DNA from: Rhynchopus sp. YZ270_cl-10
Lineage: Eukaryota; Euglenozoa; Diplonemea; Diplonemida; Diplonemidae
DNA length: 64,000 nt
Direction of reading: 5' to 3'
Assembly: GCA_964035575.1 (NCBI GenBank)
Contig: OZ037921.1
Span: 1,165,001 to 1,229,000 of the forward strand
The position numbers were made by a program, and so were the translations under genes. The notes under the pieces were generated by a model that made no database searches, had not been told where the DNA came from, and saw only the letters and a program-made list of their open reading frames with translations. Positions 44,703-56,900 of the stretch are shown here, piece after piece (the first letter of the stretch is position 1; each line of letters begins with the position of its first letter).

Positions 44703-45410
44703 ACACAAAAAACTATGTTAAGACGAAATCCTACCGATGTGCCTACATGGGGCGTCCCCCGTCAGTAGTGCGCCAGATGAGGGGCATGAAGCGAAATGCG
44801 GTGAAAGGTGCAGGCCTGTTCGCAGCAGGTCTGGAGAGTTGTGGCAACTCGTCTGCTGAGCGTGTGAAGTATCAAGGCAGAGGTTCGCTGTCCAAGTAAA
44901 ACCTACCCTGGTCATCCTCTGCCTGTCTTGTTCTCTGTTGTGATTGTTTGTGTTTGTGGGCGGGATCAGATGGGTGGAGGGTGTTTACTTTGTGTTTAGC
45001 TCGGAGAAGTGGCTTACCCGCCCACTCTCTGTTATTTATTCAGTGTCATTTTTTCATTCATCCCCAAAGTTTGTAGACAGAGTCAAGGCCACCTTGGCCA
45101 AAAGGGTTTTTTCACCACACTTTTCTTTTGCTTCCATTCGTGGAAGTCTTGTTTTTCTTCTGTTCCTGGCCTGACGTGTGTTCAACAGGTGTGCTATTTT
45201 TACCAAGTGGAATCCATTTTTCTTTTTCCAGGGGAGGCACTAAAACAAACCATTCTGCAGACAACAAAGCAAAGGCAATGTGTTTTTTATTCTCCCTTCC
45301 CTTCTTTTAAGTAAGGAGGATTAGGTCTTCTTTTTTTTCCTTTTTTTGCCCCAGAAGTGTGACGCCTGTGTATTCAAATTGATTAAAAAGAATAAAAAAC
45401 AAACACATAA
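44703..45410 (+). repeat. Module A, copy 1 (structured-RNA-like)
   Basis: About 700 bp shared with 46616-47333, 58697-59382 and partly 61627-62057. The first 230 bases can form clear stems: GGGGCGTCCCC, GAGTTG-CAACTC, GGCAGAGG-CCTCTGCC, and CCTG-TTCGCAG-CAGG, which is CCTGTG-TTGCAG-CACAGG in the other copies. Here module A is followed by unrelated sequence, not by module B. Confidence 0.8.
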
Positions 45411-45702
45411 TGTCCGTCCAGGTCAGGGTGTGCCTCCCATGTAAAAGCCCCCATCAAAGACTTCTGTAGCCACTCCTGTCCGCGTTGGAGTCTGGGTGAC
45501 CGTTGCAACGGCCTCTAGGGAGAGAGAGGCCGGTGTAGTCAGGGACTACCCACATGGTGAGCACACTCGACGACTGCAAGCAACTGCACCGCTATTTGCT
45601 GCGGTGGTGCCTTTGTGAGCAGCACTCGTTCGATGTTGTGGCTCACATGTAACAGACTCCGACACTAGTGAGTGGTGACATAACCGCGACGGTTGGGATG
45701 TG
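45411..45702 (+). other. Unique 290-bp sequence between module A copy 1 and the long array
   Basis: GC-richer, with short self-complementary bits (GTTGCAACGGCC, GGCCTCT-AGAGAGGCC). No frame or known family; may be 5' sequence of another retroelement. Confidence 0.4.
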
Positions 45703-46615
45703 AAGGGGTTCATTTTTTTTTAAAAGGGGTTCATTTTTTTTTTAAAAGGGGTTCATTTTTTTTTAAAAGGGGTTCATTTTTTTTTAAAAGGGGTTCATTT
45801 TTTTTTAAAAGGGGTTCATTTTTTTTTAAAAGGGGTTCATTTTTTTTTAAAAGGGGTTCATTTTTTTTTAAAAGGGGTTCATTTTTTTTTAAAAGGGGTT
45901 CATTTTTTTTTAAAAGGGGTTCATTTTTTTTTAAAAGGGGTTCATTTTTTTTTAAAAGGGGTTCATTTTTTTTTAAAAGGGGTTCATTTTTTTTTAAAAG
46001 GGGTTCATTTTTTTTTAAAAGGGGTTCATTTTTTTTTAAAAGGGGTTCATTTTTTTTTAAAAGGGGTTCATTTTTTTTTAAAAGGGGTTCATTTTTTTTT
46101 AAAAGGGGTTCATTTTTTTTTAAAAGGGGTTCATTTTTTTTTAAAAGGGGTTCATTTTTTTTTAAAAGGGGTTCATTTTTTTTTAAAGGGGTTCATTTTT
46201 TTTTAAAGGGGTTCATTTTTTTTTAAAAGGGGTTCATTTTTTTTTAAAAGGGGTTCATTTTTTTTTAAAAGGGGTTCATTTTTTTTTAAAAGGGGTTCAT
46301 TTTTTTTTAAAAGGGGTTCATTTTTTTTTAAAAGGGGTTCATTTTTTTTTAAAAGGGGTTCATTTTTTTTTAAAAGGGGTTCATTTTTTTTTAAAAGGGG
46401 TTCATTTTTTTTTAAAAGGGGTTCATTTTTTTTTAAAAGGGGTTCATTTTTTTTTAAAAGGGGTTCATTTTTTTTTAAAAGGGGTTCATTTTTTTTTAAA
46501 AGGGGGTTCATTTTTTTTTAAGGGGTTCATTTTTTTTTAAGGGGTTCAATTTTTTTTTAAGGGGTTCATTTTTTTTTAAGGGGTTCATTTTTTTTTAAGG
46601 GGTTCATTTTTTTTT
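45703..46615 (+). repeat. 21-bp array of GGGGTTCATTTTTTTTTAAAA units
   Basis: About 43 units, near perfect, ending directly in module A copy 2. Since 21 is a multiple of 3, it gives a spurious open frame on each strand. Confidence 0.97.
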
Positions 46616-47333
46616 ACACAAAAAACTATGTTAAGACGAAATCCTACCGATGTGCCTACATGGGGCGTCCCCCGTTAGTAGTGCGCCAGATGAGGGGCAT
46701 GAAGCGAAAAGCGGCTAAAGGTGCAGGCCTGTGTTGCAGCACAGGTCTGGAGAGTTGAGGCAACTCGCCTGCTGAGCGTGAGAGGAATCAAGGCAGAGGT
46801 TCGCTGTCCAAGTAAAACCTACCCTGGTCATCCTCTGCCTGTTTTGTTTTCTGTCGTGATTGTTTGTGTTTGTGGGCGGGATCAGATGGGTGGAGGGTGT
46901 TCGCTTTTTGTTTAGCTTGGAGAAGGGCCACTCTCGCACACTCCTTGTTATCTATCATCTAGTTTCATTTTTTCATGCATCCCCAAAGTATGTAGACAGA
47001 GAGTCAAGACCACCTTGGCCAAAAGGGTTTTTTCACCACACTTTTCTTTTGCTTCCATTCATGGAAGCGTTTGCTTTTCTTCTGTTCCTGGCCTGACGTG
47101 TGTTCAACAGGTGTGCTATTTTTACTGAGTGGAATCCATTTTTCTTTTTCCAGGTGAGGCACTAAAACAAGACATCCTGCAGACAACGAAACAATGGGCA
47201 CGTGTGTTTTTTATTCTCCCTTCCCTTCTTTTAAGTAAGGAGGATTAGGTCTTCTTTTTTTCCTTTTTTTGCCCCATAAGTGTGACGCCTGTGTATTCAA
47301 ATTGATTAAAAAGAATAAAAAACAAACACACGA
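46616..47333 (+). repeat. Module A, copy 2
   Basis: Full-length copy beginning ACACAAAAAACTATGTTAAG right after the 21-bp array and running into module B. Same stems as copy 1. Confidence 0.85.
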
Positions 47334-47568
47334 TGCAGTTTCTTGTTTTGTTTAGGAGGAAGTGGCCACTTACTTTACTTTACCGCCCACCTTTTATACT
47401 AAAACTTGAAACACCGACCTTTTTTGGTCATCATTTTTTCATTTCCTTTTTCCTTTTCCATTTTCCTGTTCATTTTATTGTCTTTATTGTTTACTCCATT
47501 CTTCCTTTTTCCTTTCTTCTATTCTCACATACAAAAAAAGACCAAGTACATAAAAGAGAAAAAAAAAA
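47334..47568 (+). repeat. Module B, copy 1 (3' end of the A-B element)
   Basis: Starts ATGCAGTTTCTTGTTTTGT and ends AAAAGAG(A)n; the mid part has a GACC-TTTTTT-GGTC hairpin. Each of the four module B copies ends in an A tract followed by a different sequence, so the A tract looks like the 3' end of a retroposed unit. Confidence 0.75.
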
Positions 47569-47762
47569 GGATGTGAACAGGCTAGGCTGGTGAATCTGTT
47601 AGGGAGTCGGGCCACAGTGAGTTACACACCCCGCGGACTTCGGAAGTTTCTGTGATACGGAAGAAGCCATCGGGTGGTAGTGAGCTGTGCTCTCGGTGGA
47701 AGGGCGTGTCTGAAAAGGACACAACCAGGAGACCGAGGGGCTGCTGGTCGGAAACACCCCAG

Positions 47763-47841
47763 GTATGTGTAAAAAGGGTGTAGGACGGCTAGCAGCGGAA
47801 AGGTCCTCAGCCTGACCTGCGCCTCCCCACTTCTTCTTCAG
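47763..47841 (+). other. Possible intron in the LINE 5' region
   Basis: CCCCAG followed by GTATGTG, and 79 bases later TTCTTCTTCAG. All seven host introns in the window start GTATG[C/T], so this pair fits the local rule. RNA evidence is lacking. Confidence 0.35.
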
Positions 47842-47863
47842 GGGAGGAGGGCAAAGGGGACAA

Positions 47864-47927
47864 GTGAACAGCAGCAGCAACAGGTGCTACACCAACAGCA
47901 GCAGCAACAACATATGCCACACCAGCT

Positions 47928-47960
<33 letters not shown>

Positions 47961-50900
47961 ACAGCAGCAACAGCAGCAACAGCAGCAACAGCAGCAACAG
48001 CAGCAACAGCAGCAACAGCAGCAACAGCAGCAACAACATAAGCTGCATCAACAGCAGTAGCAGGAGCACCAACAGCAGGAGCGGCAGCTTCCTATGCTAC
48101 AACAGCTTCCTCATCAGTGGCAGGAGCCCCATTCCCCCCCTTTTTTACCCCAAAAAGAGGCCTCTTGAGCCCAACAACCCAAGCAGCTGCAGCTTTGATA
48201 GCAGCAACAAAAACGTGTGTGGAGGCAACAAAGTAAAGAACTGTTGTCATAACAACCCACACCCCCCTTCCCCCCATGATATCCCCAAAAAGAGGCAATG
48301 TATGCCCAACCACATCAGTGGCTGCAACTGTGATAGCAGCAAAAACGAAATCTTCGGAGTCCTGGGTGGGGTCCCAGTATCACCCCTGGTGTGCAGCAGC
48401 AGCAGTTCCAAAGGCCTTTACAGCAGCAGTTCCAACAGCAGGCTCTACAGCTTTTTCACCAGCAGTTCCAAAGGCTTCTGCAGCAGCGGTTCCAACAGCA
48501 GGTCCAACAGCAGGCACAACAGCAGTTTAAACAGCAGTTCCAACGGCTTCTGCAGCAGCAAGAGCGTTTCCAAAAGCAGTTCCAGCAGCAGTTCCAGCAG
48601 CAGTTCCAACAGCAGGCACAACAGCAGTTTCAACTGCAGTTCCAAAGACTTCTGCAGCAGCAGCTCCAACAGCAGGTCCAACAGCAGGCACAACAGCAGT
48701 TTCAACAGCAGTTCCAATGGCTTCTGCGGCAGCAGCTCCAACGGCGGGTCCAGCAGCGTCTCCAACAGCAGTTCCAGCAGCAGTTCCAACAGCAGGCACA
48801 ACAGCAGTGTAAACAGCAGTTCCAATGGCTTCTGCAGCAGCAGTTCCAACAGCGTTTCCAAAAGCAGTTCCAGCAGCAGTTCCAACAGCGTTTCCAAAAG
48901 CAGTTCCAGCAACAGGCACAACAGCAGTTTCATCAGCAGTTCCAAGGACTTCTGCGGCAGCAGCTCTAACGGCAGGTCCAACAGCAGTTCCAACAGCAGG
49001 CTTAACAGCAGTTTTAACAGCAGTTCCAAAGACTTCTGCAGCAGCGGTTCCAACAGCAGGTCCAACAGCGTCTCCAAAAGCAGTTCCAGCAGCAGTTCCA
49101 ACAGCAGGCACAACAGCAGTTTCAACTGCAGTTCCAAAGACTTCGGCAGCAGCAGCTCCAACAGCAGGTCCAACAGCAGGCTTAGCAGCAGTTTCAACAG
49201 CAGTTCCAAAGACTTCTGCAGCAGCGTTTCCAACAGCCGTTCCAGCAGCAGTTCCAGCAGCAGTTCCAACAGCAGGCACAACAGCAGTTTAAACAGCAGT
49301 TCCAATGGCTTCTGCAGCAGCAGTTCCAACAGCGTTTCCAAAAGCAGTTCCAGCAACAGGCACAACAGCAGGCACAACAGCAGTTTCATCAGCAGTTCCA
49401 AGGACTTCTGCGGCAGCAGCTCTAACGGCAGGTCCAACAGCAGTTCCAACAGCAGGCTTAACAGCAGTTTTAACAGCAGTTCCAAAGACTTCTGCAGCAG
49501 CGGTTCCAACAGCAGGTCCAACAGCGTCTCCAAAAGCAGTTCCAGCAGCAGTTCCAACAGCAGGCACAACAGCAGTTTCAACTGCAGTTCCATAGACTTC
49601 TGCAGCAGCAGTTCCAACAGCAGGTCCAACAGCAGCACCAACATCAACAGCAGACGCAGCAACAACAACTTAGGGGGTGGTGAGCGAGGTATGCTGGTGT
49701 TCGGGGTCAGCCTTGAGGGGCGAGAAGGACAGAGTGGCTGTGTGATGATGCGGGTGTGGCAAAAGGGGTGTGTACAGATAGAGTTTTGGTTCGACTGGTG
49801 GTGCAACCTCTGGGAGGTCTTCACCTCCTTGCGTCAACCTGACCCCTGCTGGGTAGTCGAGGCACCTGAGTGGGGAGTGTTTGTGTCGTTCGCGGTCCTG
49901 GATCTGTGGAAGGACAGACGCGCCCCTACCCTCAGTCATCTCATTTTGTGGCTAGTGGGCAGGAGGACCAGGAGGACGCGACGAGGACACCGGTCCTTGA
50001 ACTGGACCAAGTCACAGGCGGGCAGGCTCCGTCGGCGCAAGGCGCCCTGCAATCGTCCGCCCTCTCCGGCAGCGCACCCAGTTTTCCGCAGGATCAGGGT
50101 CGCCGATGCGTTGAGAGGTGCTTTGCAGTGTGTGGCCATCTGGGTTCTGGTTTTTGTGGGGTCTGAGCTTGGGAGGTCAGCGCCACATGTTTTGGGTTGC
50201 GCGCTTTTTCGGGACGCGGAGGTGCTGGGGGTGGGTGTGCTGCGGGGACTGTGCCGCGTTCGGAGAGGATGGCGGTGGCTGGAAGGGGCGAGCGAGCGAG
50301 TGCGCCGATGGACCGGAGGGATCCGAGTGGCTGCCAGCTTGGTGAGGGCCAGTGTGATGGGGGTGGGTCAGTTGTCGGTGTGTGCAGCCGAGTGGGTGTG
50401 GGTTGCATGGTCCGCAGGTGGTTGTTTGGCGGGTTTTGTGGCACTGGTCGGCGTCGCGCGCCCACTTGGCTGGGTTCTTCTCTTGGAGGTGCGCCGTGTG
50501 GCAGCACGCAGGTGGACTCGTAGGATCGGGATGGCATTTGGCATGCTGGTGGTGTCCCTACTGGTCTTGCTGTCGCTGTTGTGGCGAGCGGTGACGCCCT
50601 GGGACCTGCGCCCTGCCCCTGCGGATCCGGAGCACCCGATCAGCTTGTCCCCGTTTGCGTTGACCGGTGGGTGCGCAAACGTGAACGCTCCTGCGTATAC
50701 AGAGCAAGCGGTGTCTGTGGACGCGACTCTGGCGAAGTTTGGAGCTAAACGCATCCCCAACGTGTCCACAAATGATTGTGGTTATGTGGCACTACACCTC
50801 TGGGACCACGACACGCAGCCGGACGTGAGGGCAATGCGCAAGCAGCTGTATGACACAGCAGTGGAGGTGTCGAACCGCCTGGTGCAGGTGCTGGGGTCGC

Positions 50901-53900
50901 AGGAGGCCATGACGGAGTTTGCCAATGGTGTGACCGGCGAGGCCCACCTCAACCACTTGGGGCTTCAGCTCACCGCGACAGCATCCCGCATCAACATCGT
51001 GGTAGTGCAGGCGTCGGAAGAGAACCCCCTCGTGCGCATCACCCCTGGTAGCAAAAGAGTCGCCAAGTCGTACGCGGAGAGCTTCCAAGCGAAACTTCCC
51101 ACGGTCGTCATCGCTCTCTGTGACTCTCACTTTGAGGCAGTGGAGCTTGTCCCGGAGGTGGGGAAGACCAAGGAGGGGATGGCAGAGAAGATGAGGAAGG
51201 AGGCTCGGCAGGCAGTGCTGGACACAGCGCATTTGGATGGCATCATCCCCACCAACACCACCACCACCGCCCCCCTGGCTACCAAGCTGGGACACATCAA
51301 TGCGGATCGGGTGTTCTGCCCCTTTGATGGATGCAGAGCGGGAATTTTGTCTTCGAGTGATGCGGTCGGGGGCCTGTCTCGTAAGGGCTTGCTGCAGCAC
51401 ATGCGTCGCCACCAGGCGGATGGAGCGTACATCCCCGACGAGCTGTTGGGCCACTTGGGCATGTCGCGCTGTGCGAACGATCAGTGCGACATGCTATTGC
51501 CGCAGAGCAAGGAGGTCTGCAACACCTGTACGGTGCACTTTGGCGAAGAAGGCTTCACCGCTCCGTCTCCCTCCAGTCGAGGAATGCTGACAGATCAGGA
51601 TGACCTCCCCTCCTTTGAAGTCATGGGGACCACCAGGATCCAGCTGAAGGGCGGGTGCCCAGACAAACACCTGCAGCTGTACAGCGAGCTCTTCCTGAGG
51701 GTCCTCATGGACATCCTGGAGTACCAGGACGAGGTGGCCTGGAAGCGCCTTGCACTGTTCTTCACAGTGTTGCACCGGACACGGACAGAGCGAGGGGGCA
51801 AGGACCAGGAGCGACGTTTGACGAGCACCTGGGGGAAGGACTTGGAGGCTTGGAAGGCTGGCCAGTATGTCGCCCTGTGGGAGCAAACGGTAGAGGAGCG
51901 GAAGCCAAGGCCCTCTGGGTGGTCGGATGAAGACACTGACGAAGGGAGACGGAAGCGCACCATAGCCAAAGCGAGAGCAGGACTCCCGAGCCAGGCCATG
52001 TCATGCGCTACCAGCGACGGCCTCGCCCCACAGACACCGGCGACGCTGGAAAAGCTTCAGACGAAGCACCCAGCCGCAGCTGATGCCAAGGCCCTGGAGC
52101 AGGCGGATTGGCCACAGCCTCAGGAGGTCCCACCGGTGACAGTGGTGGAGGTGATGAAGGCCCTGCGGAGCATGCCGAAGTCATCGGCGGCGGGTCCCTC
52201 GAACGTGACGGGCGCGCACCTTCGTACACTTTGCCTACAGAGGCGGGCTAAGGGAACTTTGGCAGCGCTGGCCGCAGTGTTGACGTCTTTGGCACGAGGA
52301 AATGCTCCAGTGGAGGTGGCTGAGTTCTTCGCCGGCGCTAACTTGGTGGCTCTCCGGAAGCCTGCAAAGGGGCCGGGCCTGGAGGAGGACGTGCGTCCGA
52401 TTGCGGTTGGGGACACTCTCCGCAGACTGGTGGGAAAGATTCTGTCGGCGCGAGTGCGGGTGCCTGCTAGGACGCTTCTTCTTCGAGGGAACCAGGTGGG
52501 GGTGGCAACGGCAAGGGGGGCGGCAGTGGCGACTGATGTTATCTCGCAGTACGCCGGGCGCAACCGCGGAAAAGGTAAAGTCATTTTGAAAATTGACTAC
52601 CGTAACGCGTTCAACTGCGTAGACCGCCTGTCGATGCTAAGAGCGGTCGACGCCAACCTCCCCGAGCTGGCCCCATGGGTGCGATGGTGTTACCTGGAGC
52701 ACTCTAGCCTGTTCTATGGTGGGGATACCATAAAGTCTCAGCGCGGAGCTCAACAAGGAGATCCCTTGGGCCCGCTTCTCTTCTCCCTGACCATACACCA
52801 GATGGCGCTAGAGCTGAAGGGGCACCCAGGCCTGGATGGGACTTTGTGGTACCTCGATGACGGCTCTCTGAGGGGGTCCCCTAAGGCGGTTTTCGAGGCG
52901 TACCAGGTTCTGTGCACTCGTAGCTCCGAACTGGGGTTGGAGGTGAACGCGAACAAGTGTGAGCTCATCTCCACTGGTGGCGTCTCCAAGGAGGATCTCA
53001 AGGCCGTGGGGTTCACGTTGAACGAGGGTGGACAGGACGCCATGGGTGAAGGCGGGTTTCGGCTGTTGGATGTGGATGGGTTCGATTTCTTGGGCATCCC
53101 CATTGGGTCTGCGGCTTTCTGCGAGGAGTACATGGCCCGGAAGGTGGACGATTCCCGCCGCAACCTGGAAGCCCTTGTGGACCTCGGGGACTCCCAGGCA
53201 GCCTTCTACGTACTGAGATACTGCGAAGGCTACTGCCGCATGGTGTTCTACATGCGGGGGATCCCACAGTGCGCGGAGTACCTGACGGCTTTTGACGACC
53301 TGATTGACAGGTGCCTGGCTGCGCTTCTGCATGACCCGGATGGGGCGCTGCCGGAGTTGGCAAGGGCGCAGGCGGCGCTTCCTGTGGCGCTTGGGGGGCT
53401 GGGTATCCGTCGCACAGTGGACCATCGGACGGCTGCGTCCCTCGCCTCTCAGTCAGGGAACCTGCAACTGTCGCAGGCCTTGGACCCTGCGTTCACCTGG
53501 GATGAGGAGAGATGGAACAGCGCGGCTGAGGAGTACAACTCCAGGGTACCGGTGGCGTTTCACGTGGACAGGGCTCAGCCGAAGAAGATCCTGGAGCAGC
53601 AGAGTCTGTCGTCTGCGGTGATTGACGCCCAGGCAGACAAGTTGATGCAACAGCTCTGCATGCGAGACCGAGCACGGATGAAGTCCCTTCTCCTGCCGCT
53701 TTCTGGGACGTACCTCACGGCGACACCCTCAGCAAGGAACCAGATGTCTTCAGCGGACTTTGCGGTTGTGACCCGTTTCCGACTAGGGGTGGCCATCCAT
53801 GCGGAGGGAACGACTTGCTCGGCATGTCAGGGGGGGCAGAAAAGGGTTGTCATGGACTCCTTTGGCGACCACACCTTTGGCTGCCCCTACGCCAAACACC

Positions 53901-56900
53901 GCGTCGCCCGCCACAACGCCTTGCGGGATTCGGTGTACAGAGCGGCTCAAGGGGCGGGCTTGGACCCTGCTTTGGAGGAGACCGTGAGAGTGGATTTGGA
54001 GTCGAAGAAGCGGCCAGGCGACGTCTACCTCCCAGTAGGAGTGGCGGAAAATGGACCTCGTTGTTTGGACATCACCCACGTGTGCCCCACCTTGCCTTCC
54101 TACAGAACAGGGGCCTCGAAGTTTGTGGGCTGGTCGGCGAAGAACCAGGGCCAGGTCAAACGGGAGAAGCACGAGCGGGATTTGAACAAGATCAACACCA
54201 AGTTCTCCCCTATTGTGTTTGAAGCCTTCGGGGGTGCAGGCGACGAGGCGAACCTCTTGATTGCGCAGCTTGGAGGCCTGACGACGGGACAGACGTCGCA
54301 CCTGACAGGGTCGGCAGAGTTGCGCATCCGGGAGAGCATTGCGGTGGCGTACCAGAAAAAGGTCGCATCTTCCTTTCTGGAGCGGGGTGCTATGTGTGTA
54401 GGGATTGCCACCCTGAAGCGGGAGCCGTGTGTGGAGGTAGATGTGGCACCGTCTGCAGAGGACATGGACCGGTTTGGACGCCGCAGTGCAGGGGCCGTGG
54501 AACCTCTCTGTGATGATGCGAACCCTGACGACGATATGAATCGTCCTGCTCCAGACCGGTCGGAGGAGCAGCAGGGGAAGCGCAAGAGGGACGTGAAGCC
54601 GGACCACGTGGAGCCACCGAGGAAGCGGACCGGGAGGTTCGATTCGGCTACCGTGATTCCGGAAGGGCCTGGTCTCGATGTGGTGCGTGAGTGGGAGTTT
54701 TTGCGTGAGTGCCCGGCAGCGCAGAGGCCTCGGGCGACGGAACAGGCGGCCAAGCTGGGAGCCTCGAAGGTGACTTGGTCGTTTGTGGCGGGGGACTGTG
54801 CTTTTGAGGCTTTGCTCTTCGCCACTGGGCGCACGGATTTGTCGGTGGAGGGTCTGCGCCAGGCGGCAGTGAAGAAGGTCCAGGGCCGCGCTGATCTGTC
54901 GAGTGCGGCTGTCCCTAATTTTGGGGTCTGGCAGCGGCTGATGACGAGTGGGGACAGAGGAGACGAGCGTACGTGGGCGGATGCCATTGCAGTGGCGGGG
55001 GCAGGGGAGGCTCTTGAGGTATCTGTGGTCATCCTCAACGAGTTCGCCCGCCCTTCTCTGATGGTGCCAAGAAAACGGCCTAAGGCAGTGGTCCTTCTCC
55101 TCCACTCGGGTGACCAGGATGCGGCAGATGGATCCGGCAGTATCCCGGGACACTACGAGCCCCTCACCATGGACCCGGCTCTGCAGCAGCACATCCTGTC
55201 TTTTGAGGCCACAGGTGGTAAGGGGGAGTGCCAGTCAGAGCGCCCCATGGCTTTTGTGGGAGCGAGGGAGGCGGAGGCGTCGAACACTTTCCTGCAGTGC
55301 GAACAATGCAGCAAGCTCTTCGATGCGTCGGACGCACACTTCTGCTGTCACACGTGTGGTGGCTTGGCATGTCTGCACTGCGCTCAGGGGTCCAAGCACT
55401 GCCCTCTGTCGCAAATTGGCAGGGCGGAATATTTCAGTGCCCTGTCTTTTTTGCACTCGAATGTTCCGGCTCAGGCTGCCTCTGCGGAGGGGAGCGGAGA
55501 CCCACCACCTAAACGGGCTCCTTCTCCAGCAGTGCCAGCTCCCGAGGGCGAGGACGTCGAGGAGGTAGACATGCCAATGGCGGGCGAAGAGGGGCAGCAG
55601 GCAGAACAGAAGCAGCAGAAGCACGAGAAGCAACGGAAACAGCAGAAGCAGCAACAACAAAAGGCGGACCAGGTGAAGAAGGAAGCGTTGCAGCGTGCGT
55701 CGGACGCGTGGCAGCAAGCCCTGGAGGTACGGCGGGAGCATCGTCGGTCGTGGGGACCGGATTTGGCCGCGCTTCGGGGCACTTTTGGCGACCGCCAGCA
55801 GGAGTTGAGTCGTTTCCTGGAGGAACAGAATGTGCGTCTGGACCAGGCGAAGGCGGCGGACAGGCATCGTGTGGAGGAGCTGACCGCCAGGCACAAGCGG
55901 GAACTCGCAGAGGACGCGAAGAAGATGCATGCGCAGTACTTGGAAGACTGCGATCGGCACCCCGAAGCAGGAGAGTCGCTCCGGGCGGAGTATGACAGGC
56001 AACGCTGCGAGAGGCATTACGCCATCGCAGCTAAGCATGAGTCGGAGCAGAAGGCGACCACTCTGTTGTTGACGGCGGTGAACCTCTCCCGACAGCTGGA
56101 GGCAGAACGCATGGTGGCATACGGGCGGTGCTTTGGGGTGGTGTGCGAAGGGCGGCTATTCCTCCCCTGCCATGCGGTGCGGAGAGCGGTGGGCGACGAC
56201 CCTGAAGGACTCGAACCTGACTGTGTCGGCGACTGGATGGCTCTCTTTGGTCCTCAAGGTGCTTCTCCGTGCCCGGGCGAGTTCCTGTACTGCTGGGCGA
56301 CACAGCAGCCGTGGAGTGGGAACGGGGAGGGGGACGGTGATTGCCCGGAGTCGGTGGTCGCCCGTCAGGCGGTTAGGAAGATAGCAGGGGAGGCCGGATA
56401 CTGCGATACCTGGGGCAAGACCAGCGCGGTCATCGTCGTTCGGGAAGGCAGGGTCAGCTGGGGAACCCCTTCTCGGGATCAGCTGGAGGAGGAGGTGGGG
56501 CGACAGGCCGAGGCGGCAGACACCGAGGTGCGTGTGAAGGTGGAGGAGATGGATGATGATGAGCAGGAGCAGGAGGAGGACCTCGACACCGCGATGGAGG
56601 GGGCGGATCGCTCGCATTCTCTGTCAGTGGAAGGCATCCCTGACCAGAAGAAGCAAGCGAGGGTGAGGGAATTGCTGAGGGCGCAGAGCGAGGCTTGGAT
56701 GTGGACGGAGGAGGAGCGGACGGAGAGGGGGGGTCTTTTCCCGTGCCTCACCATGGGGTCGCCGGTGCCTTCTTCTGTGACGAAGTGGATCTCCCTGTTC
56801 CACTACCGTCAGGGAGAGAAACAGGATGGCAGACCCTTGTTGTCACTCCCCCTCTCTACCGCTACTTTCACTCAGTGGTATGAGGTGATGAAGGTGGTGG

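Noticed and set aside
44745-44800. Hammerhead-like words (CAGATGAG ... CGAAA) in module A
   Set aside because: The core should be CTGATGA; stem II and the cleavage triplet could not be found.
45693-46511. Frames of FKRGSFF and LLKKNEP repeats
   Set aside because: Produced by the 21-bp T-rich array; no codon or domain signal.
47400-47435. Sm-site-like ATTTTTGG in module B, suggesting an snRNA or spliced-leader gene
   Set aside because: One copy reads CTTTTTTGG, there is no flanking conserved stem-loop plan, and no splice donor follows a leader-like exon.
48445-49824. A 459-codon Leu-rich minus-strand frame and a Gln-rich plus-strand frame over the CAG repeats
   Set aside because: Repeat DNA keeps all frames open; the only continuity with recognisable domains is in the long LINE frame.
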